From assembly GCA_900546485.1 (NCBI GenBank), contig URDK01000004.1:4958-68957 (forward strand): a stretch of DNA of 64,000 nt. The letters are read 5' to 3'. The first letter of the stretch is position 1; each line of letters starts with the position of its first letter. The stretch is from an uncultured Eubacteriales bacterium. GTDB lineage: Bacteria > Bacillota > Clostridia > Oscillospirales > Oscillospiraceae. The notes under the pieces are model-generated. The model saw only the letters and a program-made list of their open reading frames with translations. It had not been told where the DNA came from and made no database searches. A program made the translations under genes and the position numbers. This document shows positions 7,490 through 15,606 of this stretch, in pieces.

Positions 7490-8536
7490 TTGAGTATCAG
7501 CTTTTCCGATGAGAATGAGGAGAGATTCATAACCTCCACGACCATTCTGCCCGAGGATACGGCAGAGGTATCCCTCCGCCCAAGAACGCTCAGGGAATAC
7601 ATAGGTCAGCAGAAGGTTAAGGAGAACCTCAGCGTGTTCATCAAGGCCGCAAAGATGCGCGGCGAGCCGCTCGACCACGTGCTGCTGCACGGTCCCCCGG
7701 GACTTGGCAAGACAACTCTTGCCGAGGTCATTGCAAACGAGATGGGCGTCAATATGCGCATGACCTCCGGCCCGTCAATAGCCAAAGCCGGAGACCTGGC
7801 CGCGCTACTGACCAACCTCCAGGAGAACGACATCCTCTTCGTGGACGAGATACACCGCCTTGACCGCGCGGTTGAGGAGATACTGTACCCTGCGATGGAG
7901 GACTACGCCATCGATATCATCATTGGCAAGGGCCCCTCGGCCAACTCCATAAGGCTCGACCTTCCGCGCTTCACGCTCATTGGCGCAACCACGCGCTCGG
8001 GCCAGCTCACCGCGCCTCTGCGTGACCGCTTCGGCGTTACGCTCAGGCTGGAGCTCTATACGATAGATGAGCTGCGCAGCATAATAACTCGAAGCGCCGG
8101 GATACTCGGCGTCGAGATAGAGCCTGACGGCGCGGACGAGATAGCCTCGCGCTCCCGCGGCACGCCGCGAATAGCCAACCGGATGCTCCGCCGCGTGCGG
8201 GATTTTGCGCAGGTCAACGCCGGCGGCGTCATAACCCGCGAAGTGGCCAATGACGCTCTGCTGCGCCTCGAGGTCGACAAGGACGGCCTCGATTCCCTCG
8301 ACCGACGCATGCTCCGCAGCATAATCGAGCTCTACGGCGGCGGGCCGGTCGGCCTCGATACTCTGGCTGCCACAATTAATGAGGAGACTGTCACAATAGA
8401 GGACGTCTATGAGCCGTATCTGCTCCAGCAGGGCTATCTCACGCGCACACCGCGCGGCCGCTGTGCCACCCGCCGCGCCTATGAGCACCTCGGTCTGGAC
8501 TTCCCGGCACAGGAGCAGGAGCAGCTCTCGCTGTGA
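7490..8536 (+). CDS. ruvB: Holliday junction helicase RuvB
   Basis: A 348-residue AAA+ motor. Walker A ([12 protein letters not shown]) is near residue 66, Walker B ([10 protein letters not shown]) near 115, sensor 1 ([10 protein letters not shown]) near 163 and the arginine finger region (LRDRFGV) near 178. The C-terminal winged helix ends the protein. Start is a TTG at 7490 with GTGAGGTGAAC upstream. No in-frame ATG gives the family N terminus. It is the last gene of the ruv operon. Confidence 0.97.
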   Translation: MSISFSDENEERFITSTTILPEDTAEVSLRPRTLREYIGQQKVKENLSVFIKAAKMRGEPLDHVLLHGPPGLGKTTLAEVIANEMGVNMRMTSGPSIAKAGDLAALLTNLQENDILFVDEIHRLDRAVEEILYPAMEDYAIDIIIGKGPSANSIRLDLPRFTLIGATTRSGQLTAPLRDRFGVTLRLELYTIDELRSIITRSAGILGVEIEPDGADEIASRSRGTPRIANRMLRRVRDFAQVNAGGVITREVANDALLRLEVDKDGLDSLDRRMLRSIIELYGGGPVGLDTLAATINEETVTIEDVYEPYLLQQGYLTRTPRGRCATRRAYEHLGLDFPAQEQEQLSL

Positions 8537-8592
8537 AATGAATCAACCTATAAAAAATTCTCGAAAATCGAGCATAAAAACGACATTTTGTC

Positions 8593-8620
8593 TTGACTTT
8601 CCAGAACTTTGTAATATAAT
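8593..8620 (+). promoter_or_regulatory. SigA-type promoter for the SigH-like gene
   Basis: TTGACT (8593-8598), 16 bp, perfect TATAAT (8615-8620). The likely start point near 8627 leaves a leader of only about 12 nt before the ATG at 8639, and no clear ribosome-binding site fits in it. Confidence 0.75.
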
Positions 8621-8638
8621 CATAAAGCAGATTGTAAT

Positions 8639-9262
8639 ATGACAGATTATTTTGTACTAACAGACACAGAGCTGTGGCGTCTTGCTTCCAAAGGAGACGC
8701 TGGCGCGGAGGAGGAGCTCATAGAGCGATACGCCCGTACCGTCCGCATTTGTGCCCGCCCGTACTTCCTTGCGGGAGGGGACAGCGAGGACCTCATTCAG
8801 GAGGGCATGCTCGGTTTGCTTTCCGCCATCCGCTGCTATGACGAAGCCTCTGGAGCGTCGTTCAAGACATTTGCAGAGACCTGCATACGCAATCGCGTGC
8901 TCGAGGCCGTGAAGGCCGCGTCGCGTAAGAAACATGGCCCGCTGAATGACGGCGTGTCATTGGAATATATCATCCTCTCAGAAGAATCCCAAGTCGGCCC
9001 AGCGACCCAGCCGGAAATTTTCAGGCGTACCCCTGAGGAACAGGTTCTTGCCAGAGAGAGCGAAAAAGAGTTTTATTCCAACTTTTCACGGTGTTTGTCC
9101 GTGTTCGAGACAGAGGTTCTTTTCCACTTCCTCGACGGGCTTTCCTACCGTCAGATAGCCGAAGCCGTGGGGCGCACGGAAAAGGCTGTTGACAACGCCG
9201 TGCAGCGTATCCGCCGCAAACTGGCGAGACAACCATTCCTAGGCGATATCAGCAGGAGCTGA
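8639..9262 (+). CDS. sigH: Sigma-70-family factor, SigH-like (sporulation initiation)
   Basis: A 207-residue sigma factor with only regions 2 and 4, the size of SigH. Region 2 has the SEDLIQEGMLGLLSAIRCYD core motif split as usual around residues 49-68, followed by FKTFAETCIRNRV. Region 4 is the helix-turn-helix LSYRQIAEAVGRTEKAVDNAVQRIRRKL near 167-194. SigH directs RNA polymerase to early stationary-phase and sporulation genes. Assignment to SigH rather than another small sporulation sigma rests on the LTDTELWRLASKGD start and overall layout. The mRNA leader is unusually short. Alternative: a phage or stress sigma factor, less likely. Confidence 0.8.
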   Translation: MTDYFVLTDTELWRLASKGDAGAEEELIERYARTVRICARPYFLAGGDSEDLIQEGMLGLLSAIRCYDEASGASFKTFAETCIRNRVLEAVKAASRKKHGPLNDGVSLEYIILSEESQVGPATQPEIFRRTPEEQVLARESEKEFYSNFSRCLSVFETEVLFHFLDGLSYRQIAEAVGRTEKAVDNAVQRIRRKLARQPFLGDISRS

Positions 9263-9309
9263 GCGCAATAAAGCCGAAAGGCGAGTATCATCAAAAGAGA
9301 GGGTAAAAA

Positions 9310-9597
9310 ATGTTCGAAGACAAAGTCTTGGTATGCAAAGAGTGCGGTCAGGAGTTCGTGTTCTCCGCCGGTGAGCAGGAGTTCTACGCTGAGCGTGGAT
9401 TCCAGAACGAGCCCCAGCGCTGCAAGCCCTGCCGCGACGCCCGCAAGAACGCGGCCCGCGGTCCCCGCGAGTTCTTCACCGCTGTCTGCGCCATGTGCGG
9501 CGGCGAGGCGAAGGTTCCCTTCGAGCCCAAGTCCGACCGTCCCGTGTACTGCAGCGAGTGCTTTGCTAAGATTCGCGAGCAGCAGGACAACGCCTGA
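9310..9597 (+). CDS. Small zinc-ribbon protein (CxxC-x17-CxxC type)
   Basis: A 95-residue protein with four CxxC pairs: CKECGQE at residues 9-12, CKPC near 38, CAMC near 60 and CSEC near 82. It combines a probable zinc-ribbon (residues 1-45) with a CxxC-x17-CxxC module (60-85), an arrangement common in small Firmicutes proteins of unknown role. It probably binds two zinc ions and may interact with nucleic acid or protein. GAGAGGGTAAAAA precedes the ATG. It lies between the SigH-like gene and a terminator. Confidence 0.8.
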   Translation: MFEDKVLVCKECGQEFVFSAGEQEFYAERGFQNEPQRCKPCRDARKNAARGPREFFTAVCAMCGGEAKVPFEPKSDRPVYCSECFAKIREQQDNA

Positions 9598-9615
9598 ATA
9601 AGCGTACTGCCGTAG

Positions 9616-9657
9616 AAACGATTGGGTCGCCTTCAGGCGCCCAATCGTTTTAATTTT
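9616..9657 (+). terminator. Intrinsic terminator after the zinc-ribbon gene
   Basis: An 11-bp stem (9616-9626 with 9640-9650), continued by CGCC/GGCG across a one-base bulge, closes a TTCA loop and is followed by TTTTAATTTTT. Confidence 0.88.
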
Positions 9658-9681
9658 TAACATCTTTACGGAGGGAATACG

Positions 9682-9885
9682 ATGTTTGAGATCACCAAGA
9701 ACACGATGATTTCCGAGATACTCGAGAACGCTCCCCAGGCCATGCCTGCGTTCCAGAGCATCGGGATGCACTGCATGGGCTGCGCCCTCTCCAGCGGTGA
9801 GACGCTCGAGCAGGCCTGCTACGCGCACGAGGTGGACCCCGATCAGTTCCTCGCCGACCTCAAGGCGTATCTCGCAATGTGCTGA
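9682..9885 (+). CDS. DUF1858 redox-disulfide protein
   Basis: A 67-residue protein matching the DUF1858 or hybrid-cluster-protein-associated disulfide family. The signature is a helix (MISEILENAPQAMPAFQSIGM) followed by a CxxC pair in HCMGCALSSGETLEQAC. It is a small cytoplasmic protein thought to act in redox or iron-sulfur chemistry; partner unknown. GGAGGGAATACG precedes the ATG, and a terminator follows directly. Confidence 0.88.
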   Translation: MFEITKNTMISEILENAPQAMPAFQSIGMHCMGCALSSGETLEQACYAHEVDPDQFLADLKAYLAMC

Positions 9886-9890
9886 AAGGA

Positions 9891-9916
9891 AAAGCCGGCT
9901 GAGGCCGGCTTTTTTA
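9891..9916 (+). terminator. Intrinsic terminator after the DUF1858 gene
   Basis: A 9-bp stem (9891-9899 with 9904-9912 or so) with a TGAG loop, followed by TTTTTT. It lies about 10 bp before the trmK start. Confidence 0.85.
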
Positions 9917-9923
9917 ATATATA

Positions 9924-10598
9924 ATGGACAAGGTAAAACTCACACCAAGACTGCTTGCGGCCGCCCGGCTTGTCGGGGAGAGCCGCTTTACCGTGGACGT
10001 CGGCACGGACCATGGCCATCTGGCCGTCTGGCTGCTCCAGAATGAAAAGGCCGCGCGCGTAGCCGCGACGGATATACGCCCAGGCCCGCTCTCCAGCGCC
10101 AGGGCCACGGCCGCAGAATACGGCCTGGAGGACGCGATACGCTTTGAGCTTTGCGACGGGCTGGATTTTCCCGGAGCGGAGGAGGCGGACACCGTTGTCA
10201 TAGCAGGCATGGGCGGAGAGACCATTGAGGGCATACTCAGGAGAGCGCCCTGGACGCTCTCCGGCACGCATCTCGTGCTCCAACCGCAGACGAAGGTAGA
10301 CGAGCTGTGCGTCTGGCTGCGCGTGACGGGCTACGCGATAGATAACGCCGTCCTCGCCGCCGAGGGTGAACGGCTGTATGTGATAATCTCCGCCCGCGCC
10401 GGGAACAAGGGCGCGCTTTTTGCGGAGGACGCGCTTGCAGCCGCGAGCGACCCGCTGCTACAGCGCTGGCTGGACGCCAGGATAGCAAGCGTGCAGCGTG
10501 CCATCGACGGTATAGAGAGCTCGGGAAAAAAGCGGCGCGATACCTTTGAGCTGCGCCAGACTCTCAAACGCCTGCTTGAGCTGAGAAAGGAGCCGTAA
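9924..10598 (+). CDS. trmK: tRNA (adenine-22-N1)-methyltransferase TrmK
   Basis: A 224-residue class I SAM-dependent methyltransferase of the TrmK (YqfN) family. It shows motif I as VDVGTDHGHLAVWL (residues 24-37), ATDIRPGPLSSA near 48, and IAGMGGETIEGIL near 92, which is diagnostic. It methylates A22 in the D-loop of certain tRNAs. Its stop abuts the ATG of a Nif3-like gene, the same pair as trmK-yqfO in Bacillus. The ATG at 9924 follows a terminator hairpin closely and has no strong ribosome-binding site. Confidence 0.93.
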   Translation: MDKVKLTPRLLAAARLVGESRFTVDVGTDHGHLAVWLLQNEKAARVAATDIRPGPLSSARATAAEYGLEDAIRFELCDGLDFPGAEEADTVVIAGMGGETIEGILRRAPWTLSGTHLVLQPQTKVDELCVWLRVTGYAIDNAVLAAEGERLYVIISARAGNKGALFAEDALAAASDPLLQRWLDARIASVQRAIDGIESSGKKRRDTFELRQTLKRLLELRKEP

Positions 10599-11372
10599 AT
10601 GGCGAAAGTAAGTGAAATATTTGAAAAGCTGGCCCTCCGCGCTCCTGTGGAGCTTAAGATGGGCTTTGATAACGTCGGCCACCTCGCCGGACGCGCCGAC
10701 AGGGAAGTGAGCCGCGTCCTCGTCGCGCTTGATATCACCGACGAGGTCATAGCGGAGGCAAAGGACATCGGCGCCGAGCTCATAGTCTCGCACCACCCGC
10801 TGACCTTTGAGGGCCTCAAGTCCGTGACGGACGGCGACCCCACTGCGCGCAAGTTCGTGGCCATCATAGAGGGCGGCATGTCCGCTATCTGTATGCATAC
10901 GAATCTTGACGCGGCCCAGGGCGGCGTGAACGACGCACTCGCGGCGGCGCTCGGCGGCCGGGTCATCGGCATACTCAACACGGACGACGGCATAAGCCGC
11001 CTCTGCGAGCTGCCGGAGACGATGGACTTTGCTGATTTCCTGCGCCATGTCAAGGACAGCCTCGGCGCAAACGGTTTGCGCTATGCGGGGCCGGGAAGGC
11101 CCGTGCGCCGCTTCGGTATCTGCGGCGGCTCAGGCGCGGGTGACCTGCCGCTGGCCCTCGCCCAGGGCTGTGACACCTTCGTCACCGCCGACGTCAAGCA
11201 CCACCAGTTCATACAGGCCAATGAGGAGCACATAAACCTCATAGATGCCGGACACTTCTCCACTGAGAACGTGGTCGTCCCTGTACTGAAAGCGTGGCTC
11301 TACGAGGACTTCCCCGAGCTAGACGTGCGCATCTCCGAAAGGCATTGCCAGCCGGAAAAATTCTATGTATAA
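10599..11372 (+). CDS. Nif3-like dinuclear metal centre protein
   Basis: A 257-residue member of the Nif3/YqfO/GTP cyclohydrolase I type 2 homologue family, short form without the inserted PII-like domain. Metal ligands are visible in SHHPLTF (near residue 66), MHTNLDAAQGGVND (near 103) and DAGHFSTENV (near 221). Biochemical role unresolved in most species. It starts directly after the trmK stop and ends before a hairpin terminator. Confidence 0.93.
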   Translation: MAKVSEIFEKLALRAPVELKMGFDNVGHLAGRADREVSRVLVALDITDEVIAEAKDIGAELIVSHHPLTFEGLKSVTDGDPTARKFVAIIEGGMSAICMHTNLDAAQGGVNDALAAALGGRVIGILNTDDGISRLCELPETMDFADFLRHVKDSLGANGLRYAGPGRPVRRFGICGGSGAGDLPLALAQGCDTFVTADVKHHQFIQANEEHINLIDAGHFSTENVVVPVLKAWLYEDFPELDVRISERHCQPEKFYV

Positions 11373-11380
11373 TCAGGAGG

Positions 11381-11404
11381 GCCCGCCGTTGAAGCGGGCT
11401 TTCT
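11381..11404 (+). terminator. Intrinsic terminator after the Nif3-like gene
   Basis: A 6-bp GC stem (11381-11386 with 11394-11399), 7-nt loop, followed by TTTCTT. Confidence 0.7.
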
Positions 11405-11431
11405 TAATGAGAATTTAAAGAATTGCCCACT

Positions 11432-11460
11432 TTTATCTTAAATCGGCCCCGGGTTACAAT
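11432..11460 (+). promoter_or_regulatory. Possible promoter of the two-component operon
   Basis: A weak TTTATC (11432-11437), 17 bp, then TACAAT (11455-11460), 20 bp before the response-regulator ATG. Only the -10 is convincing. Confidence 0.35.
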
Positions 11461-11479
11461 AATGGCGTGAGGTGAGGAC

Positions 11480-12181
11480 ATGGCAAACATACTTATCTGT
11501 GACGACGACGTCGATATCGTCTCAGCGCTGAAGATCTACCTGTCGAACGAGGACTACAAGATATATACCGCGTTCACAGGCAAGCAGGCACTTGACTGCG
11601 TGAGGGAGCACGATATTGACCTGGTGCTCATGGACGTCATGATGCCCGAGATGGACGGTATCGCGGCCACGGCGAAGCTGCGGGAGGAATACAACATCCC
11701 CGTCATCCTTCTCACGGCCAAGAGCGAGAGCTCCGACAAGGTGCTCGGCCTCAACGTGGGTGCGGACGACTATGTGACAAAGCCCTTCGACCCCATCGAG
11801 GTGCAGGCCCGCGTGCGGAGCCAGCTGCGGCGCTATACACGTCTCGGGGGACAGCAGAAGCGCGAGCCTCCGAAGGATACGATCACCATCGGCGGCGTGG
11901 AGCTCAACGACGCCGAAAAATCCGTCACCGTGGACGGCGAGCCCGTGCAGCTCACGCCCATCGAGTACAACATCCTCCACCTGCTGATGCGAAACCCGAA
12001 CCGCGTCTTTTCGTCCACGCAGATCTATGAGCTCGTTTGGAACGAGAACGCCTACGGCTCGGAGAGCGCCGTCGCAGTCCATATCCGCCACCTCAGGGAG
12101 AAGATCGAGATTAACCCCAGCGAGCCGCGCTACATAAAGGTCGTCTGGGGCCAGGGCTACAAGATGGAGGGCAAAAAGTAA
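11480..12181 (+). CDS. OmpR/PhoB-family response regulator
   Basis: A 233-residue two-domain regulator. The receiver domain (1-118) has the acidic pocket DDD near residues 8-10, the phospho-acceptor Asp in LVLMDVMMPEMDG near 53, and Lys in VTKPFDP near 102. The C-terminal winged-helix domain has LTPIEYNILHLLMRNPNRVFSS split around 157-178 and the GYKM end. Its TAA overlaps the histidine kinase ATG by one base, so the two are translationally coupled. The overall sequence resembles VanR-like regulators of Clostridia, but no target gene is adjacent. Confidence 0.93.
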   Translation: MANILICDDDVDIVSALKIYLSNEDYKIYTAFTGKQALDCVREHDIDLVLMDVMMPEMDGIAATAKLREEYNIPVILLTAKSESSDKVLGLNVGADDYVTKPFDPIEVQARVRSQLRRYTRLGGQQKREPPKDTITIGGVELNDAEKSVTVDGEPVQLTPIEYNILHLLMRNPNRVFSSTQIYELVWNENAYGSESAVAVHIRHLREKIEINPSEPRYIKVVWGQGYKMEGKK

Positions 12182-13863
12182 TGGACGACGAACTCATACC
12201 CGTTGAAACCGAAGAACCGCCGAAGGAGCGCGTGAAGCTCACGCACAACATCTGGGCCAAGGTCGGCGCCATAGTGCTGCTGTATGTGTTCGCGCTGTGC
12301 TTTTTAGCCTGCGCCGCCTGCTTTCTCTTAGGCGCCTATGGGGGCATATTAGAGGGCAACAACCTGAGCGGTACGCTTGAAAGCATCGACGTTGACCTCC
12401 CCGGCGGGCAGTTTGTGTATGACCTCGTACTGTTCTCGGCGAGCTTCAACTCTGCCTGTGTGCCGGTGGGCATAGTGTTAATCGCACTGGTGCTGGCATG
12501 CCTCATCTTCCTCTTTTGCGCCGCCGGGCATCGCAAGGGCGAGACCGAGCCGCGGCTGAATCCGGTGGACCGTATCCCGCTCGACATCTACGCCGCCGCC
12601 GTGGTCATTGCCTGCATATTCATTGTTGCATTCTGCACGGAATATTTGTTTTATACTAATGTATTCAACTATTCGATAGGCATCCAGCTCGTGCTGCTGG
12701 CGCTTGCGCTTGGCGGTTTGGCCTTCGGCCTCGTCCTCGCGCTGCTGCTGAGCTTTGCCACGCGCGTCAAGTGCGGCAAGTGGTGGAGGAACACCATCAT
12801 ATACCGCGTACTGCGCTTCTGCTGGCGCGTCGTCAAGGCTGTCTGGCACTGGTTTGGCCGCGTGGGCCGCATGATACCCATCGTCTGGCGCACGGCGCTC
12901 ATAATGGCGGGACTGTTCTTTATTGCGTTCATACTATTTTTACTGATGTATGACCAGAGTGGAGGCTGGCTGCTCGTAGGGCTCCTTTTTGCCATCGTCA
13001 TCTACGCCGCCGCCATTTTCGGAGCCTGGCAGATGAAGGGCATCAAAAAGGCCGGGCAGCAGCTGGCCGAGGGCAATTTCAACGAGAAGATAGACACCAC
13101 ACACATGTACTGGGAGTTCAAGTCCCACGCCGAGAACCTCAACAGCATCGGCGATGGCCTCGCGAAGGAGGTCGCCCAGCGCATGAAGTCCGAGCGGCTC
13201 AAGACCGAGCTCATAACCAACGTCTCGCACGACATCAAGACACCGCTCACGTCAATAATAAACTATGTCGACCTCCTGCAGAAGGCCAAGACGGAAGAAG
13301 AGCGCGCCGAGTATCTCGCGGTGCTCGACCGCCAGTCCCACCGCCTCAAGAAGCTGACTGAGGACCTCGTCGAGGCGTCCAAGGCCTCCACCGGCAACAT
13401 GAATGTAAACCTTGAGCCGACGAACACGCAGGAGATAATCAACCAGTCCTTTGGTGAGTACAGCGCCAAGCTCGAGGCCGGACGGCTCAACACCGTCATC
13501 AGCATCCCCGAGCACGTACCCGTGGTAATGGCAGACGGGCGGCTGCTGTGGAGGGTCATAGATAACCTCTTCAACAACGTCGTCAAGTACGCCCTGCCCG
13601 AGACCCGCGTATACGTCGACGTGCGCGTCGAGGGTAGCGATGCGGTCATCTCGATGAAGAACATCTCCCGAGCGGCGCTCAACGTCAGCGTGGATGAGCT
13701 CCTGGAGCGCTTCGTCCGAGGCGACGCCTCCCGGACCACCGAGGGCAGCGGACTGGGCCTGAACATAGCCAAGAGCCTTACGGAGCTCCAGCACGGCACG
13801 TTCAGCATCAGCACCGATGGCGACCTGTTCAAAGCCGAGATAAGACTTCCACTGGCACAATAA
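12181..13863 (+). CDS. Sensor histidine kinase with six membrane segments
   Basis: A 560-residue kinase. Six hydrophobic segments lie at about residues 25-55, 92-118, 133-155, 165-192, 235-256 and 259-283, with a short basic stretch between the fourth and fifth. A HAMP-like linker precedes the phospho-acceptor His in VSHDIKTPLTSI near 350. The ATPase domain has the N box DNLFNNVVKYA near 460 and GSGLGLNIAKSL near 522. Having little extracytoplasmic sequence suggests it senses something in or at the membrane, as in cell-envelope-stress kinases. It forms an operon with the regulator upstream and is closed by a terminator. Confidence 0.92.
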   Translation: MDDELIPVETEEPPKERVKLTHNIWAKVGAIVLLYVFALCFLACAACFLLGAYGGILEGNNLSGTLESIDVDLPGGQFVYDLVLFSASFNSACVPVGIVLIALVLACLIFLFCAAGHRKGETEPRLNPVDRIPLDIYAAAVVIACIFIVAFCTEYLFYTNVFNYSIGIQLVLLALALGGLAFGLVLALLLSFATRVKCGKWWRNTIIYRVLRFCWRVVKAVWHWFGRVGRMIPIVWRTALIMAGLFFIAFILFLLMYDQSGGWLLVGLLFAIVIYAAAIFGAWQMKGIKKAGQQLAEGNFNEKIDTTHMYWEFKSHAENLNSIGDGLAKEVAQRMKSERLKTELITNVSHDIKTPLTSIINYVDLLQKAKTEEERAEYLAVLDRQSHRLKKLTEDLVEASKASTGNMNVNLEPTNTQEIINQSFGEYSAKLEAGRLNTVISIPEHVPVVMADGRLLWRVIDNLFNNVVKYALPETRVYVDVRVEGSDAVISMKNISRAALNVSVDELLERFVRGDASRTTEGSGLGLNIAKSLTELQHGTFSISTDGDLFKAEIRLPLAQ

Positions 13864-13868
13864 ACTCA

Positions 13869-13897
13869 AACGGCGCCGCTTGACATGCGGCGCCGTT
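13869..13897 (+). terminator. Terminator after the histidine kinase, with an embedded -35 box
   Basis: An 11-bp stem (13869-13879 with 13887-13897) closes a 7-nt loop and is followed by a weak TTCTGTT tail. The loop includes the TTGACA used by the next promoter. Confidence 0.65.
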
Positions 13898-13907
13898 CTG
13901 TTATACT
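13880..13907 (+). promoter_or_regulatory. SigA-type promoter of the riboswitch-MATE unit
   Basis: Perfect TTGACA (13880-13885), 16 bp, TATACT (13902-13907). The predicted start near 13914 leaves 11 nt before the riboswitch P1 stem. Confidence 0.8.
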
Positions 13908-13924
13908 GAAATAAATATTGTTCC

Positions 13925-14033
13925 CTTTCTTCGGAAACGAGAGTATTCTCTACTGGCGGTGAAAGCCCGCGAGCGAAAGCTAACCCGGTCATATCCCGGG
14001 GCCAACAGTTCAGGTCTGGATGGGAGAAGAAAG
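13925..14033 (+). promoter_or_regulatory. FMN-type riboswitch (RFN element), apparent variant, upstream of MATE pump
   Basis: A perfect 8-bp P1 stem (13925-13932 with 14026-14033) closes the element. Strongly conserved RFN sequences are present: GGCGG...AGCCCGCGAGC near 13955-13974, and ACAGTTCAGGTCTGGATGGG before the P1 3' arm. Other normally invariant positions differ: the GGGGCA after P1 reads GGAAAC, and GCCGACAGT reads GCCAACAGT. Such departures characterise reported FMN-riboswitch variants that no longer prefer FMN and sit upstream of efflux pumps. The 120-nt expression platform holds a GCCGC/GCGGC hairpin (from 14033) and a GCCGGCTGTTTTTT segment near 14102 that can act as a terminator. 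The MATE gene follows. Confidence 0.82.
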
Positions 14034-14153
14034 CCGCCAATGGTACCAAGCGGCGCTCCCCGGACTGTGGAAAAGGGAGACGTCGCAGTCGGTATTGTCA
14101 TGCCGGCTGTTTTTTCATGCCCGGCGGCGCAGGGAGTCGGAAGGAGAAGCTGT

Positions 14154-15530
14154 ATGGAGGAGAGAACAAAAACCGCAAACCCGCTCGAGACCGAGCCTAT
14201 ATTCAGGCTGCTGCTCAAATACTCGGTGCCTACGGCGCTGACTCTGATGGTCAACTACCTCTACAATATCGTTGACCAGATATTTGTCGGCCAGGGCGTG
14301 GGCATATCCGGCATGACCGCCACGAACGTGGCCTTCCCGCTGATGATTCTCGTGAACTCTATTGCTCTTCTGCTGGGCGATGGCTGCGCGGCCAACATGA
14401 GCCTCTGTCTGGGCCGCCGCCAGCAGGAGGATGCGGACGCCACGGCGTCGCACGCGCTGACTCTGATAATCAGCAGCGGTCTGATATGCGCCCTAGGCTG
14501 CGGCATTTTTGCGCCTAGGCTGGTCGTGCTCTGCGGAACCACGGATACGGCCTACGACCAGGCCATTGCCTATCTGCGCGCGGTGGCCTGGGGCATACCG
14601 TTTCAGCTCATGTGTCCGGCCTTCACAGCTATAATCCGTGCAGACGGCGCGCCGCAGTACACGATGAAGTGCATGATACTTGGCGCAGTCATAAACCTCA
14701 TCCTGGACCCTGTATTCATCTTCATCTTCAAGATGGGCGTCGTCGGCGCCGGCATAGCAACGGCCATTGGCCAGTGTGCCGCCGGCTGCATGTGTCTCAT
14801 GTATCTCAGGAACATGCGCACCGTAAAAATACGCCGTCGTCACCTCAGGCCCACGCTCCGCATCACCTGGCGCATACTCAGCCTCGGCTTTCCAAGCCTT
14901 CTGACTCAGGCCATGACCGCGCTGGTGCAGATAACGCTCAACAACCTCATGCGCAAGTACGGCGCTATGAGTATCTACGGCAGCGACATCGCCCTGTCGG
15001 TCTACGGCATGATGGTCAAGGTCTATCAGATAGCACATTCGTTGTTCGTGGGCGTGTCCTCGGCGGTGCAGCCGATAAACGGCTTCAACTTCGGCGCGAA
15101 GCACTACGAGCGCGTACACAGCACGTACAGCCTCGCCATACGCGTCTCGCTGGGCATTTCGGTGGTGTGCTTTCTCGTGTTCATGCTGCTGCCCAGGCAG
15201 ATAGGCTCGCTCTTTGTCTCCGACAGTGAGCTATACCTCGTCTGTTCAGCGCACGTGTTTCGTATATATATGATGGCCTTTTTTATCTACGGCTTCCACA
15301 TGACCACAGCGTCCTTCTTCCAGGGCATAGGCAAGCCGGTGCGCTCTCTGCTCATCCCGCTGGTGAGGCAGGGCGTGTTTCTGATCCCGCTTGCGCTGCT
15401 GCTCTCCGGCCGCTATGGGCTCGACGGCGCGCTATACGCCGTGCCGATAGCCGATGTGCTGGTTTTCCTGCTGAGCGCCGTACTGGTCATCTTAGAATTT
15501 CGCGCCTGGCGGCGAGCCGGTTGGCTGTAA
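14154..15530 (+). CDS. MATE family efflux transporter under riboswitch control
   Basis: A 458-residue, 12-helix transporter of the multidrug and toxin extrusion family, which exports cationic or aromatic compounds using a Na+ or H+ gradient. The two-fold repeat is visible (YLYNIVDQIFVGQGVG near 38 and a related helix near 260), with GDGCAANMSLCLGR near 82 and FNFGAKHYERV near 317, both typical of the DinF/NorM-like branch. The ATG at 14154 is chosen because AAGGAG lies 7 bp upstream. Longer in-frame extensions would run through the riboswitch. The FMN-type leader suggests export of a flavin-like or other aromatic toxin. Confidence 0.93.
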   Translation: MEERTKTANPLETEPIFRLLLKYSVPTALTLMVNYLYNIVDQIFVGQGVGISGMTATNVAFPLMILVNSIALLLGDGCAANMSLCLGRRQQEDADATASHALTLIISSGLICALGCGIFAPRLVVLCGTTDTAYDQAIAYLRAVAWGIPFQLMCPAFTAIIRADGAPQYTMKCMILGAVINLILDPVFIFIFKMGVVGAGIATAIGQCAAGCMCLMYLRNMRTVKIRRRHLRPTLRITWRILSLGFPSLLTQAMTALVQITLNNLMRKYGAMSIYGSDIALSVYGMMVKVYQIAHSLFVGVSSAVQPINGFNFGAKHYERVHSTYSLAIRVSLGISVVCFLVFMLLPRQIGSLFVSDSELYLVCSAHVFRIYMMAFFIYGFHMTTASFFQGIGKPVRSLLIPLVRQGVFLIPLALLLSGRYGLDGALYAVPIADVLVFLLSAVLVILEFRAWRRAGWL

Positions 15531-15543
15531 TATTGTCGCGGAA

Positions 15544-15573
15544 GTCATATCCGGACGCCCGTCCTCATAGTCT
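15544..15573 (+). promoter_or_regulatory. SigE-like promoter of spoIVA
   Basis: GTCATAT (15544-15550), 15 bp, CATAGTCT (15566-15573) resembles the SigE pattern (ATA-centred -35 and CATACAnT -10). spoIVA is a known SigE target in spore formers. The transcription start would be about 28 bp before the ATG. Confidence 0.55.
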
Positions 15574-15606
15574 CTAACAAGAGTTCACGGGAAAAGAGGG
15601 CGGAAC

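Noticed and set aside
13959..14153. Extended N terminus for the MATE protein
   Set aside because: The extension runs through the riboswitch; the ATG at 14154 has an ideal ribosome-binding site and the family N terminus.
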